Positions 47,425 through 58,080 of a stretch of 64,000 nucleotides of DNA are shown here, one piece after another. Within the stretch, counting starts at the first letter, position 1. Each line of letters begins with the position of its first letter. Location: the NCBI RefSeq assembly GCF_003993775.1, contig NZ_RJRZ01000009.1, positions 88,455-152,454 of the forward strand. The letters are read 5' to 3'. Origin of the DNA: Frigidibacter oleivorans. GTDB taxonomy: Bacteria > Pseudomonadota > Alphaproteobacteria > Rhodobacterales > Rhodobacteraceae. The notes under the pieces were generated by a model. The model had not been told where the DNA came from. It saw only the letters and a program-made list of their open reading frames with translations, and made no database searches. The position numbers and the translations under genes were made by a program.

Positions 47425-49719
47425 TCAGTTCGGGTTGTCCACCCGCACCCGCAGCTGCACCCGACCCTTGCAGGCCTGCGACCAGGTCAGCCGCACCTCC
47501 TGCCGGGCGCTGCCCTGCTCGACGCTGACGAAAGGCATCTCCGTCACCCGCGCGCCGGCAGCGGTGGTGATCGCGCCCTCCGCCACCACGCTTTCGACGT
47601 TCCGGCACCAGCCGCCGAAGGGCATGAACGGCCCCGCCCCCGCCACCACCCATGTCGCGGCCTCGCTCGTCTGGTCCGCCTGCAGGAAGACGGGCGAGGC
47701 GGTCAGCTGGTCGACCGAGGTGAAGGTGTTGTTCTCCACCACCACATTGCGCATCCGCTGGAAATCCAGCGGGGCAAAGGTGGTGTCCACGCTCTCGATC
47801 CGGGCGATGCTGCCGTTCAGCACCTTGAACACGTTGCCCGTCACCGTCAGCCCCTGGATGAAATGGCCCGCGCCATAGGGCTTCACCACCAGCCAGGAAA
47901 ACCAGTTGGCCACGTCATTGGCGGTGAAGATATTGCCCGTCACCGTCAGCCCGCCGAAGGACAGCTGGTCGCCGAACGCGGGATCGGCCTCGTATTCGTT
48001 GGTCCATTCGATGCTGCTGTTGTCGATGTAGTTGCCGACGATCAGCGCCTTGAGGTTCGTCTCGGCCAGCACGATCCCGGCATTGCGCAGGCCCTTCGTT
48101 TCCTCGTCGCCCTGAAACCAGTGGTTGCCCTGCAGGATATGGCCATTGCCCGCCGCGACCAGGAAATGGCGGAACCGCACCACGCGGTTGTCGCGGATCT
48201 TGCAGTCGTTGGCATTGATGTTGGCGACGATGCTGGTGCGGTCCTGCGACCGCAACGCTGTCTCGTTCGACAGGAAATGGCAGCGGTCGATCAGCAGGTC
48301 CTGACAGCCCGACCCGATCGAGGTGATGCCGCGGTCGCGGGGCCGGGTGATCGCGCTGTCGCGCAGATGGAAGGTCTCGCCCTCCGGGGCCAGCAGGATG
48401 CCGCTGGCCAGCCCGTTGCAGAGAAATTCCACGTCGTCGACGGTGAACCTGCTGAAGTTCTGGAAACCCGAGAAATCCAGCACATAGCGGAAGCGGGTGA
48501 AGGTGAAGACCTGCGTGCCCGCGCCGCCATACAGCGGCTGGCTCAGCGTCAGGCTGTTCGTCGCCTCGTTCCGAGCCCGCACATAGACCTCGCGGCCCAC
48601 GCCCGCGCCACTGACCAGCGCGCCCACCGGCACGGCGGCGATATTGGCCACGCCGGTCAGGACCAGCGGGTTGGCCGCCGAATAGCTCGCCTGGCTCGTC
48701 ACCACCTCGGGTGTCCAGCCGGCATCGCCCTCGGCATTGAACTGGCCGTTGCGCAGGATGCGGCGCTGCGCCCAGCTGTCCTTGTTGCCCACCGCCGCAT
48801 GCACGTCGATGGGCGCGGTCAGGTCGATGCGCCGGCCCTTCATGTCCAGCGCATCGTGGTCGGTGAAGTTGAACAGCGCCTGGATCGCCTTGCGGAACCC
48901 CGTCACCTCGTCGCCGAAGGCGTCGATATAGGTGGGCAGGTCGAAGCTGCGCGCCAGTTGCAGCCGGGCGTCGTCGGGCATCGTCAGCGTCCCTTCGAAC
49001 CGCACCGGCGACCGCAGCGTGACCGTGCTGGCGATCCGGTAGGTCCCCGCCGGCACCAGCAGCACCCGCCCCGCCGCCGCCGCATCCGCCGCCGCGAAGG
49101 CCGCCGCGTCGTCGGTCGCGCCGTCCCCCCGCGCGCCATAGTCGCGCACATCCACCACATCCAGCATGTCGCGCAGGAAGACGCCGGTCACATCCTCGAT
49201 CTCGATATCGTCGATGCGCACGACGCCGCCGGTCGGCCCCGTCAGGTCCAGCCCGAAATGCCCCCAGACCGGCGCCGTGCCCCAGGGCATCGCCACCCCG
49301 CCGCGCCAGCCCGAGCCGACGATGGCCTCGACCGTTACCACCTCGCCATAGGCGGTCAGCGCCACCTCCGGCCCCTGCTCGACCAGCCCCGGGACATGGG
49401 CATTGCCCGCACCCATCGCATGGCCCGCGATCCGCACCGAGGGCAGGTTGCCGCTGATCGCCTTCACCCGCGCCCGGATGCGCAGATAGCAGCCGGGCAG
49501 CAGCGTCGTCTGGCCGGTGTAGCGCAGCTTCTGCACCGCCGCCGTCTTCACCAGCTCCAGACAGCCGCCGAAATCCTGATCCGCCGGCACCAGCGCCGCA
49601 TTGGCCGCGCCCTGATAGGTCGCCTGCCCCGGCAGGCCGTCCTCGCTCGACCAGTGCGACAGCCCCGCCTCGAAGGCCGCGGGCATGAAGACCAGCCCGT
49701 CGGTGATTGCCTTGTTCAT
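47425..49719 (-). CDS. right-handed parallel beta-helix (pectate-lyase-superfamily/GH28-related) protein
   Basis: 764-residue protein. An N-terminal carbohydrate-binding-like domain (about 1-185; LSHWSSEDGLPGQATYQGA) leads to the pectate-lyase-superfamily entry motif VVDVRDYGARGDGATDDAAAFAAADAAA (split: about residues 190-217) and VLLVPAGTYRI. A long run of beta-helix rungs follows (LLIDRCHFLSNETAL, NIFTANDVANWFSWL, VVVENNTFTS; to about 690). No signal peptide: it begins MNKAITDGLVFMPAAFEAGL. Similar proteins occur in other Rhodobacteraceae; phage- or GTA-like tail-spike origin or export by another route are both possible. Confidence 0.8.
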   Translation of the reverse strand: MNKAITDGLVFMPAAFEAGLSHWSSEDGLPGQATYQGAANAALVPADQDFGGCLELVKTAAVQKLRYTGQTTLLPGCYLRIRARVKAISGNLPSVRIAGHAMGAGNAHVPGLVEQGPEVALTAYGEVVTVEAIVGSGWRGGVAMPWGTAPVWGHFGLDLTGPTGGVVRIDDIEIEDVTGVFLRDMLDVVDVRDYGARGDGATDDAAAFAAADAAAAGRVLLVPAGTYRIASTVTLRSPVRFEGTLTMPDDARLQLARSFDLPTYIDAFGDEVTGFRKAIQALFNFTDHDALDMKGRRIDLTAPIDVHAAVGNKDSWAQRRILRNGQFNAEGDAGWTPEVVTSQASYSAANPLVLTGVANIAAVPVGALVSGAGVGREVYVRARNEATNSLTLSQPLYGGAGTQVFTFTRFRYVLDFSGFQNFSRFTVDDVEFLCNGLASGILLAPEGETFHLRDSAITRPRDRGITSIGSGCQDLLIDRCHFLSNETALRSQDRTSIVANINANDCKIRDNRVVRFRHFLVAAGNGHILQGNHWFQGDEETKGLRNAGIVLAETNLKALIVGNYIDNSSIEWTNEYEADPAFGDQLSFGGLTVTGNIFTANDVANWFSWLVVKPYGAGHFIQGLTVTGNVFKVLNGSIARIESVDTTFAPLDFQRMRNVVVENNTFTSVDQLTASPVFLQADQTSEAATWVVAGAGPFMPFGGWCRNVESVVAEGAITTAAGARVTEMPFVSVEQGSARQEVRLTWSQACKGRVQLRVRVDNPN

Positions 49720-49898
49720 GCGCCAAACCCCTTTCGCCCGATGGGGCGAGCGTCGCGGCGGCCGTCCTGCCGGCGGGGCGGGATACGGCGTCGGACGGGC
49801 CTCGCGCCCCGATGGCGGCGACTCCTAGCGGGACCGGGGTTAACGGGCCTTCAGGCCAGCGCGCGCCGCAAGCGCCGTTTCGCGCGCGGATGCGGGGC

Positions 49899-50339
49899 TC
49901 AGGCGCCCGCCTCGCCCTGCACGGGGAAGACGCCGTTGATGCGCCAGCCGCCCTCCACCTCGACCATCTCGTAGTCGAAAAGGTGCAGCGCCCCGTCCGG
50001 CCCCGCCACCATCAGCCGCTGCACCGGCTGGCCCTCGACCTGCCGCTGGCCGAGGAACGTCACCGCCCCGGGCTGCCAGATCGGCGGATAGCCGCTGGCG
50101 ACCATGCGGCCGAACCGGCTGGCATCGCCGCCGAACATCCCCTGGATCATCGGCGAGGCGAAGGCGAAGGCCGCGGCCGCGTCGCCCTCGCGGAAGGCCT
50201 GCATCTGGTCCGCGATCACGGCCTGGATCGCGGCTTCGGCCGCGGGCTCCACCTCTTGCGCATGGACGGGGGCGAGCGCCGCAAGGGCGCCGAGGGGCAG
50301 CATCGACAGGCAGGGAATATCGGGTCGCATCGAACGCAT
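49899..50339 (-). CDS. exported DUF4864 protein
   Basis: 146-residue protein with a signal peptide (MRSMRPDIPCLSMLPLGALAALAPVHA, cut before QEVEP) and a DUF4864 domain: AIQAVIADQMQAFREGDAAAAFAFASPMIQ, then a cystatin/SnoaL-like fold with MVASGYPPIWQP and GALHLFDYEMVEVEGGWRINGV. Periplasmic; function unknown. Start ATG 50339 has GGAAAGG upstream; ATG 50330 is an alternative. Divergent from the CHAD gene (80-bp gap). Confidence 0.85.
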   Translation of the reverse strand: MRSMRPDIPCLSMLPLGALAALAPVHAQEVEPAAEAAIQAVIADQMQAFREGDAAAAFAFASPMIQGMFGGDASRFGRMVASGYPPIWQPGAVTFLGQRQVEGQPVQRLMVAGPDGALHLFDYEMVEVEGGWRINGVFPVQGEAGA

Positions 50340-50419
50340 TGCCTTTCCGTGAAGCTGTGAAACGATACGGCGCGGCGGGGCGTTCAGTTTCACCCGCGAT
50401 GGAAGAAAGGTGTTTCGCG

Positions 50420-51307
50420 ATGGCTTATGCGCTCGAACGTTCCGATCCCGACATGGCGGCAGCCGTCCGCCGGATCGCCTCCGAAGAGATCGCGGGCGCG
50501 CTGTCCCGTCTTGCCGAACCCGACCTGTCGGAAGCCAAGCGCATCCACGGCCTGCGCAAGCATGTGAAGCGTCTGCGCGGCCTGATCCGCCTCGTGCGCC
50601 CCAATTTTTCCGGCTACAAGGCCGAAAACGCCGCCTTCCGCGACGCCGCCCGGGGCATTTCCGGCCTGCGCGACGCCGAGGTTCTGCGCGGCACGCTCGA
50701 AACCCTCGCCGATGGTGCTCCGGACGGGGCGAAGACCGCCATCGACCATCTGCGCGCCGCGCTGGCGCGGGATCAGGCGCAGCTGCAGGAAACGGCGGGC
50801 GATGACGGGCTGGCGGATTTCGCGCAGGCGATGCGCGAGGCGCAGGACCGGGTGGCGGACTGGGACCTTCAGGGCAACGGCTTCGACCTGCTGGAGGACG
50901 GGCTGTCCGACACCTGGAAGGCCGCGCGCAAGCTGCAGCGCAAGGCCCGGCGGGACGCCGATGCCGAACAGATCCATGAATGGCGCAAGAAGGTGAAGGA
51001 TCACTGGTATCAGGCCACGATCCTGTCACCGATCTGGCCCGAGATGATGGCCCCCCATGTCGATGCCGCCGACCATCTGGGCGAATGGCTGGGCGACCAT
51101 CACGACCTAGCGGTGTTCATCGACCGGCTCGCGGTCGAGGAGGGACTCGACGCCGACGACCGCGCCACGCTGGAAGCCCTCGCCGCCAAGCGCCAGAAGA
51201 AGCTGGAACGCAAGGCCCGCCACCTCGCCACCCGGCTCCTTGCCGAGGACGAGGCGGCGCTTGTCGGGCGCTGGCGGGTCTGGTGGCAGCAATGGCAGCA
51301 GGACTGA
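50420..51307 (+). CDS. CHAD domain protein
   Basis: 295-residue cytosolic CHAD (conserved histidine alpha-helical) protein. It is almost entirely helical and rich in basic residues, with the paired conserved His motifs AKRIHGLRKHVKRLRGLIRLVR (split: about 45-66) and AEQIHEWRKKVKDHWYQATIL in the second repeat, then LGDHHDLAVF. CHAD domains bind inorganic polyphosphate. No triphosphatase (CYTH) domain is fused or adjacent. Start ATG 50420 has GAAAGG upstream; ATG 50399 is possible. Confidence 0.9.
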   Translation: MAYALERSDPDMAAAVRRIASEEIAGALSRLAEPDLSEAKRIHGLRKHVKRLRGLIRLVRPNFSGYKAENAAFRDAARGISGLRDAEVLRGTLETLADGAPDGAKTAIDHLRAALARDQAQLQETAGDDGLADFAQAMREAQDRVADWDLQGNGFDLLEDGLSDTWKAARKLQRKARRDADAEQIHEWRKKVKDHWYQATILSPIWPEMMAPHVDAADHLGEWLGDHHDLAVFIDRLAVEEGLDADDRATLEALAAKRQKKLERKARHLATRLLAEDEAALVGRWRVWWQQWQQD

Positions 51308-51334
51308 CGGCCGGCGCCCGGCCGCGCCCGTCCC

Positions 51335-52903
51335 TCAGCGCGCCAGCGCCGCCTCGATCAGCGCCACCGTCTCGGCCACGCCGTAAAGCGCGATGAACCC
51401 GCCGAAGCGCGGCCCCTGGCTCTGCCCCAGCAGCACCTCGTAGAGCGCAGTGAACCAGCTGCGCAGCGGGTCGAACCCGTGTTCGGTGCCGACCGCAAAG
51501 ACCAGACTTTGCAGCGCCTCGTCATCGGCGGCGCCCTCCCAGGCCCGCAGCCGCGCGGCCAGATCCTCCAGCGCCGCGCGCTCCTTCTCGTCCGGGGCGC
51601 GGAAGGTCAGCGTCGGCTTCACGAAATCCTCGAAGTAACGCAGCGCGAAGCCCGCCGCCTGATCGAGGTCCGGGTTGCCCTCGGGCGTCGCGCCCGGCGC
51701 ATAGCGGCGGATGAAGCCCCACAGCGCCTCCTTGTCCTTCGCCCCCGCCACGGTGGCGAGGTTCAGCAGCATCGCGAAGGGCACGACCAGCGTCGAGGCG
51801 GGCGGTTCCCCGCCATGGATATGCCAGACCGGGTTGGCGATCTGCTGGTCAACCGGCTGGCCGGGGAAGGCGCGCAGCTGCTGGTGATATTCGTCCACCG
51901 CCTTCGGGATCACGTCCCACCACAGCCGCTTGGCCGTCTTCGGCTTCTGATACATGAAATAGCCAAGGCTTTCGGTCGCGGCATAGCTCAGCCATTCGTC
52001 GATGGTCAGACCGTTGCCCTTCGACTTGGAAATCTTCTGCCCCTTGTCGTCGAGGAACAGCTCATAGGTGAAATGTTCCGGCTTGCGGCCGCCCAGCACC
52101 TCGCAGATGCCGTCATAGATCGGCGTGTTGGTGCTGTGATCCTTGCCGTACATCTCGAAATCGACATCCAGCGCCGCCCAGCGCATGCCGAAATCCGGCT
52201 TCCACTGCAGCTTCAGCGTGCCGCCCGTGACCGGGATCGTCCATTCCCGCCCGTCCTCGTCGTCGAAGGTGATGGTATGGTCCTTCGCGTCGACATGCTT
52301 CATCGGCACATACATCACCCGGCCCGTTTCCGGGTGGATCGGCAGGAAGCAGGAATAGGTCTGCTGGCGTTCCTCGCGCAGGCTGGCCAGCATGATCTCC
52401 ATGATCGCGTCATAGCGTTCGCAGCACAGCCGCAACATGTCGTCGAAGCGGCCGGCCTTGTAATACTCGGTCGCGCTGGCGAATTCGTACTCGAACCCGA
52501 AGGTGTCGAGAAAGCGGCGCAGCATCGCGTTGTTGTGGTCGCCGAAGCTCGGATAGTCCCCGAACGGATCGGGGACGGAAGTCAGCGGCCGCTGCAGGTT
52601 CGCCTTCAGCATCTCCTGCTGCGGCACGTTTTCCGGCACCTTGCGCATCCCGTCCAGATCGTCGGAAAAGCACAGAAGCTTCGTCGGGATGTCCGAGATG
52701 ATCTCGAAGGCGCGGCGGATCATCGTGGTCCGCTGCACCTCGCCGAAGGTGCCGATATGCGGCAGGCCCGAGGGGCCATAGCCCGTCTCGAACAGCACGT
52801 ATCCCTTTTCCGGAGGCGCCTTCTCATACCGTTTCAGCACGCGGCGCGCTTCCTCGAAAGGCCAGGCTTTGGAGTTCATCGCAGCGTCGCGGAGGGTGGT
52901 CAT
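51335..52903 (-). CDS. lysK: class I lysyl-tRNA synthetase
   Basis: Charges tRNA-Lys with the Rossmann-fold (class I) enzyme found in archaea and most alphaproteobacteria instead of class II LysS. HIGH-type motif [16 protein letters not shown] (about residues 43-58) and KMSKS-type motif [11 protein letters not shown] (about 288-298). Length 522 aa. ATG 52903 has AGAGGA 8 nt upstream. Divergent from the TerB-like gene. Confidence 0.95.
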   Translation of the reverse strand: MTTLRDAAMNSKAWPFEEARRVLKRYEKAPPEKGYVLFETGYGPSGLPHIGTFGEVQRTTMIRRAFEIISDIPTKLLCFSDDLDGMRKVPENVPQQEMLKANLQRPLTSVPDPFGDYPSFGDHNNAMLRRFLDTFGFEYEFASATEYYKAGRFDDMLRLCCERYDAIMEIMLASLREERQQTYSCFLPIHPETGRVMYVPMKHVDAKDHTITFDDEDGREWTIPVTGGTLKLQWKPDFGMRWAALDVDFEMYGKDHSTNTPIYDGICEVLGGRKPEHFTYELFLDDKGQKISKSKGNGLTIDEWLSYAATESLGYFMYQKPKTAKRLWWDVIPKAVDEYHQQLRAFPGQPVDQQIANPVWHIHGGEPPASTLVVPFAMLLNLATVAGAKDKEALWGFIRRYAPGATPEGNPDLDQAAGFALRYFEDFVKPTLTFRAPDEKERAALEDLAARLRAWEGAADDEALQSLVFAVGTEHGFDPLRSWFTALYEVLLGQSQGPRFGGFIALYGVAETVALIEAALAR

Positions 52904-53015
52904 GATACGGTCCTCTGGGGTTGCGGCCTGTCGTGCGCCGCACCCGCCCCACCTATTGAACAGGCCCGGAATCGTCAATAATTTGCCGGCCAGACCCCGT
53001 TGAAGGACCATCGCC

Positions 53016-53438
53016 TTGGCCAAGCCGCTCGCAGCCCTTTCCCCGCAGGACGCGCTCGTCGCGGTCATGGTCACCGTCTCGATCTCGGACGAGACGATCC
53101 GCACCGCCGAATTGCTGGCCATCGAACGCATGGTCGACAGCCTGCCCGTCTTCGGCAATTACGATGCCGACCGCATCCGGCTGGTAGCCGAAACCGTCTA
53201 TGCGCTGATGGAAGAAGAGGACGGGCTCGACGCGCTGTTCGGCCTGATCCGCGCCACGCTGCCCGACCGGCTGAACGAAACCGCCTATGCGCTGGCCTGC
53301 GATGTCGGCGCCTCGGACGGCAAGCTGGGCCAGGGCGAGCTGCGGATGCTGGAAGAGCTGCGCCACGAGCTGAACGTCGACCGGCTGCACGCCGCCGCCA
53401 TCGAACGCGGCGCCCGCGCCCGGCACCTGACGCTGTGA
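53016..53438 (+). CDS. TerB-like (tellurite-resistance fold) protein
   Basis: 140-residue all-helical protein of the TerB/DjlA-N-like family: [32 protein letters not shown] (split here) forms the first helical pair, and [30 protein letters not shown] is the typical acidic second pair with the conserved Asp-Gly turn. No other ter genes are near, so tellurite resistance should not be inferred. The start is TTG 53016 with GAAGGA 9 nt upstream. Convergent with dacB, 4-bp gap. Confidence 0.82.
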   Translation: MAKPLAALSPQDALVAVMVTVSISDETIRTAELLAIERMVDSLPVFGNYDADRIRLVAETVYALMEEEDGLDALFGLIRATLPDRLNETAYALACDVGASDGKLGQGELRMLEELRHELNVDRLHAAAIERGARARHLTL

Positions 53439-53442
53439 GGCC

Positions 53443-54960
53443 TCAGGCGGCGTAGACCGCCGCCCAGCGTTCGATCAGCTGCTGCTGCAACCGCTTCGAC
53501 CGGCTCACCCATTCCCGGCCCCCCGGCGGGCGTTCGCGCAGGCTGTCGGGAATGGAATCGCGCCGCGCCACGTCGCCGGTGAAGATCGCGAAGACCAGAT
53601 CGCCGCCCGAGGGCGTGCCGATCCAGCCCGCCAGCGTCGAGACGAAGTTGAGCGTGCCGGTCTTCGCCTCCACCCGCACCGGATGGTTGGGCACGGCCTT
53701 GCCGTTCGCATCGCGCATGACGAATTCCTTCATCAGCCCGCGCAGCTGATGCTGCGGTCCCAGCCGCGCCAGCGCAGCCACCATGTCCTGCGCCGAAATC
53801 CGCGAGGCGCCGCCCAGCCCCGAATGATCGACGAAGCGCGACTGCGCACCGGCACGTCCGGCCAGCCAGTCCGACATCGCCGGCCCGCTGCCCGAATGGC
53901 TGCCCACCCCGCGCCGCAGCGAGGCCGCCATGCCCACCGCCTCGGCCGTCAGGTTGTTGGAATATTTCAGCATGTCGAACAGCATCGGCCGCAGGTCGAC
54001 GCTGGCCCGTTCCACCAGCACCCGCCCCTCGGGACGGCCGCGCAGGGACTGCGGGTCGGGCAGCGCGATGCCCTGCGCCCGCGCCAGCGTCTGGAACACG
54101 TCGCCCGCATAGGCATCGGGCTTGCGCACCGGCAGCCAGCGGCTGCCGCCGTTGCCCAGCGCCGAGGCCGCGACCGTCCATTCCTCGACCTTGCCCCGGT
54201 CGGAATAGGTGTAGACCGGCAGGTCGCGGTTGGCGAGCGCCATCCGGGTCGTATAGGCCTTGGGGACATAGCGGTTGCCGCGCGCATCCATGCTCAGCTG
54301 CCAGCCGCCCTGCGCCCGCCGCCATTCGAAATGCACCCGGTTGAAGTTCAGGTTCAGCCCGCCCACCGCCGGGTTGTAGCCCAGCCAGTCGGGCTGCGAG
54401 GTGTCGATGGCCCGCACGAAGGGCAGCGCCCCGTCCCAGACGAGGAACCGCCCGGCGATACCGCCCACGCCCGCCCCGCGCAGCGCCGCCGCCATGTCGC
54501 CCAGCGTGTCGGTTTCCAGCGTCGGGTCGCCGCCCCCCGCCAGCACCAGATCGCCGCGCAGCACCCCGCCCTGCACCGGGCCCGTGCCGATCAGGCGGGT
54601 GGGAAAGCGATAGCCCGGACCCAGCATCTCCAGCGCGTAAAGCGCGGTGATCGCCTTGGCGACGCTGGCGGGCGGCATCGGCTCGCTGCCGTTCATCGCC
54701 TCCAGAACCTGCCCCGTCCGGGCATCGGCGACGACGAATCCCACCTTGCCGCCCAGCTGTGCCGCAGCCACCAGCGCGGTGGCATCGGGGGCGGTCGCGG
54801 CGCTTGCCGCCCGCGCCGCCACCGGCGCGGCGCCCGTGGCAGCCTGCCCCGCGCGCATCGGCGGGCGCGGCGACCGCAGCGGCGCCTCGGCCAGCGCCGG
54901 ACCCGCGACCGTTCCGGCCAGCAATCCCCCCAGAACGCCCCTGCGCGTGATCCCGTCCAT
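53443..54960 (-). CDS. dacB: D-alanyl-D-alanine carboxypeptidase/endopeptidase (PBP4 type)
   Basis: Periplasmic class C penicillin-binding protein that trims peptidoglycan cross-links. The N-terminus has a twin-arginine-looking signal (ITRRGVLGGLLAGTVAGPALA). An Ala/Pro-rich stretch precedes the catalytic domain: SVAK (Ser99, Lys102), SNN in LKYSNNLTAEAVG, and KTG in AKTGTLNFVST. The 505-residue length with a domain inserted between SxxK and SxN is typical of DacB/PBP4. It lies 78 nt downstream of nadD on the same strand. Confidence 0.92.
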   Translation of the reverse strand: MDGITRRGVLGGLLAGTVAGPALAEAPLRSPRPPMRAGQAATGAAPVAARAASAATAPDATALVAAAQLGGKVGFVVADARTGQVLEAMNGSEPMPPASVAKAITALYALEMLGPGYRFPTRLIGTGPVQGGVLRGDLVLAGGGDPTLETDTLGDMAAALRGAGVGGIAGRFLVWDGALPFVRAIDTSQPDWLGYNPAVGGLNLNFNRVHFEWRRAQGGWQLSMDARGNRYVPKAYTTRMALANRDLPVYTYSDRGKVEEWTVAASALGNGGSRWLPVRKPDAYAGDVFQTLARAQGIALPDPQSLRGRPEGRVLVERASVDLRPMLFDMLKYSNNLTAEAVGMAASLRRGVGSHSGSGPAMSDWLAGRAGAQSRFVDHSGLGGASRISAQDMVAALARLGPQHQLRGLMKEFVMRDANGKAVPNHPVRVEAKTGTLNFVSTLAGWIGTPSGGDLVFAIFTGDVARRDSIPDSLRERPPGGREWVSRSKRLQQQLIERWAAVYAA

Positions 54961-55038
54961 GCCATCCCTCGCCGCGGTCGTGCCGGGAAAGACTAACCCG
55001 GCCCGCCCCTTGGCGACAACCCGCCGCTGCCGCCGGGA

Positions 55039-55641
55039 TCAGCTGCGCCAGTCGCCCCGCGCCCGGATCGCCGAGGAGGACAGGTCCACCATCGGCACGT
55101 TCACCATGCACCAGGCCGGCGCCGGGCAACGCGCCAGCAGATGCGCCGCCTCGGCCCGCAGCCGGGCATCGGCGAAGCGTTCGGCGGCCGGTGCGCCCCG
55201 CCCCGCCAGCCCGCTGCCCGGCCGCACGATCACCCCCACCGGCACCCGTTCCATGATGCTTTCCCACTGCTGCCAGCGGTGGAACTGCACCATGTTGTCC
55301 GCGCCCATCAGCCAGACGAAGCGCACGCCGGGATAAACGGCCTGCAACAGGCCCAGCGTCTCGGCGGTGAACCGGGTGCCAAGCCGCGCCTCGATATCGG
55401 TGATGACCACGCGCGGATGCCGCATCACCGCCCGCGCCTGCGCCATCCGCCGGTCCAGCGGCGCCGGGCCATGCGCCTTCAGCGGGTTGCCCGGCGACAC
55501 CAGCCACCAGACCCTGTCCAGCCGGAACCGTTTCAGCGCCTCGCGGGTGATATGGGCATGGCCGTCATGGGCCGGGTCGAACGACCCGCCCAGCAGTCCC
55601 ACCGTCATTCCCGGAAAGGCCAGAGGAAAGCCCTGCATCAT
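55039..55641 (-). CDS. nadD: nicotinate-nucleotide adenylyltransferase
   Basis: Makes deamido-NAD from nicotinate mononucleotide and ATP. The nucleotidyltransferase signature [19 protein letters not shown] (about residues 14-32) is clear. [16 protein letters not shown] and the C-terminal [16 protein letters not shown] (the ISSTxIR equivalent) complete the family set. Length 200 aa. ATG 55641 ([15 protein letters not shown]) is used; ATG 55638 or 55608 are possible. The usual neighbours obgE/rsfS/rlmH are not next to it here. Confidence 0.93.
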   Translation of the reverse strand: MMQGFPLAFPGMTVGLLGGSFDPAHDGHAHITREALKRFRLDRVWWLVSPGNPLKAHGPAPLDRRMAQARAVMRHPRVVITDIEARLGTRFTAETLGLLQAVYPGVRFVWLMGADNMVQFHRWQQWESIMERVPVGVIVRPGSGLAGRGAPAAERFADARLRAEAAHLLARCPAPAWCMVNVPMVDLSSSAIRARGDWRS

Positions 55642-55767
55642 CGCTCCCTGCAGGCGCCGATCCGGCGCATGCTCCGACCCCCGGGCTTGTCATGTCCCGC
55701 GCGGGCCTGTCAATCGCTGGCGGCGATCCCGCTTGTCCCCGGCCGCGCGGCGGCGCTAAATCGCGGC

Positions 55768-56301
55768 ATGTCAGACACATGTCCCCCACCGTCTGCCCCG
55801 CAATCTGCCCCGCCGTCTGCCCCGCCGCCGCCGGACCGGATCGCCCTCGTCCCCGTCCGCGCCGACAGCCCCGAGGCGCGGTACGCCCTGCAATGCTATT
55901 ACGACGAGCTGTCCGCGCGGTTCGGGCAGACCTTCGCCCCGCCCGCCGCCGACCCGGACGAGACCTGGCCCCCGCGCGGCGTCTTCCTGGTCGCGCGCGG
56001 CGGGGACCGGGTGCTCGGCTGCGGCGCGCTTCGCACCGATGCGCCGGGGGTGGGTGAGATCAAGCGCGTCTGGATCGCCCCCGCCGCACGCGGCATGGGG
56101 CTGGCCCGCCGGATCATGGCCGCGCTCGAGGATCACGCCCGGGCGATGGGCCTCGCCACCCTGCGGCTCGACACCGCGGCGCCGCTGACCGAAGCGATCA
56201 CCCTCTACCGCCGCAGCGGCTGGACTGAGATCGCGCGCTACAACGACAATCCCCACGCCTCGCACTGGTTCGAGAAGGCCGTCGCGCGCGACACCCCCTG
56301 A
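55768..56301 (+). CDS. GNAT family N-acetyltransferase
   Basis: 177-residue acetyl-CoA-dependent acyltransferase. A short Pro/Ser-rich lead (to about residue 23) is followed by a GNAT fold with motif [25 protein letters not shown] (R/Q-x2-G-x-G/A seen as RGMGLA) and motif [34 protein letters not shown] at the end resembles MarR-linked or small-molecule GNATs. The substrate cannot be read from the sequence. Divergent from nadD. Confidence 0.88.
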   Translation: MSDTCPPPSAPQSAPPSAPPPPDRIALVPVRADSPEARYALQCYYDELSARFGQTFAPPAADPDETWPPRGVFLVARGGDRVLGCGALRTDAPGVGEIKRVWIAPAARGMGLARRIMAALEDHARAMGLATLRLDTAAPLTEAITLYRRSGWTEIARYNDNPHASHWFEKAVARDTP

Positions 56302-56390
56302 TCCGCCGCGGACCCGCGCCGCTGTTGCGGACCCGCGCGCGGGCCGGTAGAACGCGGGCCAACCCGCAATCCCACCTCAGGAGTGGCCGC

Positions 56391-58046
56391 ATGGCATCGT
56401 ATCAGTACGTCTATCACATGGACGGCGTGTCCAAGACCTATCCGGGCGGCAAGAAGGTGTTCGAAAACATCCGCCTGAACTTCCTGCCCGGGGTGAAGAT
56501 CGGCGTGGTGGGCGTCAACGGCGCCGGTAAATCGACCCTGCTGCGGGTGATGGCCGGCATCGACAAGGATTTCTCGGGCGAGGCCTGGGCCGCCAAGGGC
56601 GCCCGCGTCGGCTATCTGCCGCAGGAACCGCAGCTTGACGAAACGCTCGATGTGCGCGGCAACGTGATGCTGGGCGTCGCCGCGAAACAGGCGATCCTCG
56701 ACCGCTACAACGAACTCGCCATGAACTATTCCGACGAGACCGCGGACGAGATGGCGCAGCTGCAGGACACGATCGACAGCCAGAACCTGTGGGATCTCGA
56801 CAGCCAGGTCGATGTGGCGATGGAGGCCCTGCGCTGCCCGCCCGACGATGCCGAGGTGTCCACCCTCTCGGGCGGGGAACGCCGGCGCGTGGCGCTGTGC
56901 AAGCTGCTGCTCGAGGCGCCCGACATGCTGCTGCTGGACGAACCGACCAACCACCTCGATGCCGAAACCATCGCCTGGCTGCAGAAGCACCTGATCGAAT
57001 ATCAGGGCACCATCCTCTGCGTCACCCATGACCGCTATTTCCTCGACGACATCACCGGCTGGATCCTCGAACTCGACCGCGGCCGGGGCATCCCCTACGA
57101 GGGCAACTATTCCGCCTGGCTGGAACAAAAGGCCAAGCGGATGGAACAGGAAGCCCGCGAGGACAAGGCCAAGCAGAAGGTGCTGGAAAAGGAACTGGAA
57201 TGGATCCGCGCCGGCGCCAAGGCGCGGCAGGCCAAGTCCAAGGCCCGGATCCAGGCCTATGACGAGATGGCCTCGAAATCGGAGCGCGAGAAGGTCTCGA
57301 CCGCGCAGATCGTCATCCCGAACGGCCCGCGCCTCGGGTCCAAGGTGATCGAGGTCGAGGGGCTGAAGAAGGGTTTCGGTGACCGGCTGCTGATCGAGGA
57401 CCTGAACTTCAGCCTGCCGCCCGGCGGCATCGTCGGCGTGATCGGCCCGAACGGCGCCGGCAAGTCCACCCTGTTCCGGATGCTGACCGGGCAGGAACAG
57501 CCCGACGAGGGCTCGGTCAGCTTCGGCGACACCGTGAAGCTCAGCTATGTGGACCAGTCGCGCGACGCGCTCGACGCCAACAAGACCGTGTGGGAGGAAA
57601 TCTCCGGCGGGGCGGAACTGATCGAACTGGGCGACGCCCAGGTCAACAGCCGCGCCTATTGCGGGGCCTTCAACTTCAAGGGCGGCGACCAGCAGAAGAA
57701 GGTGGGCCTGCTGTCGGGCGGCGAACGCAACCGCGTCCACATGGCCAAGCTGCTGAAGTCCGGCGGCAATGTGCTGCTGCTGGACGAACCGACCAACGAT
57801 CTGGACGTCGAGACGCTGCAGGCGCTGGAAGGCGCGCTGGAAGATTTCGCCGGCTGCGCGGTCATCATCTCGCACGACCGCTTCTTCCTCGACCGGCTCT
57901 GCACCCATATCCTCGCCTTCGAGGGCGAGGCCCATGTCGAATGGTTCGAGGGCAATTTCGAGGCCTATGAGGAAGACAAGATCCGCCGCCTCGGCCCGGA
58001 TGCGGTGGAACCGAAGCGGGTGAAATACAAGAAGTTCACCCGCTGA
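56391..58046 (+). CDS. ettA: energy-dependent translational throttle protein EttA (ABC-F)
   Basis: ABC-F ATPase that binds the ribosomal E site and adjusts initiation of elongation to energy level. Two ABC domains: Walker [10 protein letters not shown] and GPNGAGKST, signatures [11 protein letters not shown] and [11 protein letters not shown], Walker [12 protein letters not shown] and [12 protein letters not shown] charged P-site tRNA interaction linker (about 245-310) lies between. No membrane segments. Length 551 aa. ATG 56391 has CAGGAG 8 nt upstream. Confidence 0.96.
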   Translation: MASYQYVYHMDGVSKTYPGGKKVFENIRLNFLPGVKIGVVGVNGAGKSTLLRVMAGIDKDFSGEAWAAKGARVGYLPQEPQLDETLDVRGNVMLGVAAKQAILDRYNELAMNYSDETADEMAQLQDTIDSQNLWDLDSQVDVAMEALRCPPDDAEVSTLSGGERRRVALCKLLLEAPDMLLLDEPTNHLDAETIAWLQKHLIEYQGTILCVTHDRYFLDDITGWILELDRGRGIPYEGNYSAWLEQKAKRMEQEAREDKAKQKVLEKELEWIRAGAKARQAKSKARIQAYDEMASKSEREKVSTAQIVIPNGPRLGSKVIEVEGLKKGFGDRLLIEDLNFSLPPGGIVGVIGPNGAGKSTLFRMLTGQEQPDEGSVSFGDTVKLSYVDQSRDALDANKTVWEEISGGAELIELGDAQVNSRAYCGAFNFKGGDQQKKVGLLSGGERNRVHMAKLLKSGGNVLLLDEPTNDLDVETLQALEGALEDFAGCAVIISHDRFFLDRLCTHILAFEGEAHVEWFEGNFEAYEEDKIRRLGPDAVEPKRVKYKKFTR

Positions 58047-58047
58047 A

Positions 58048-58080
58048 CGGGCGACGCGCCCGCTGGCCCCCCGACGGGGG
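58048..58080 (+). terminator. paired hairpins just after ettA
   Basis: CGGGCG-ACG-CGCCCG-type stem (58048-58062) and CCCCC-GAC-GGGGG (58068-58080) follow the ettA stop within 35 nt. There is no T-tract, as is common in this high-GC group; the position supports transcription termination or 3'-end protection. Confidence 0.45.

Noticed and set aside
47863..49974. 703-codon plus-strand frame opposite the beta-helix gene
   Set aside because: Composition typical of antisense frames; the minus-strand protein has clear domain motifs.
51335..53158. Longer lysK start at 53158
   Set aside because: The extra 85 codons overlap the divergent TerB-like gene and show no family similarity; ATG 52903 has a good ribosome binding site.
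53016..53438. TerB-like gene as a tellurite-resistance determinant
   Set aside because: No other ter genes; the TerB fold is widespread in unrelated proteins.
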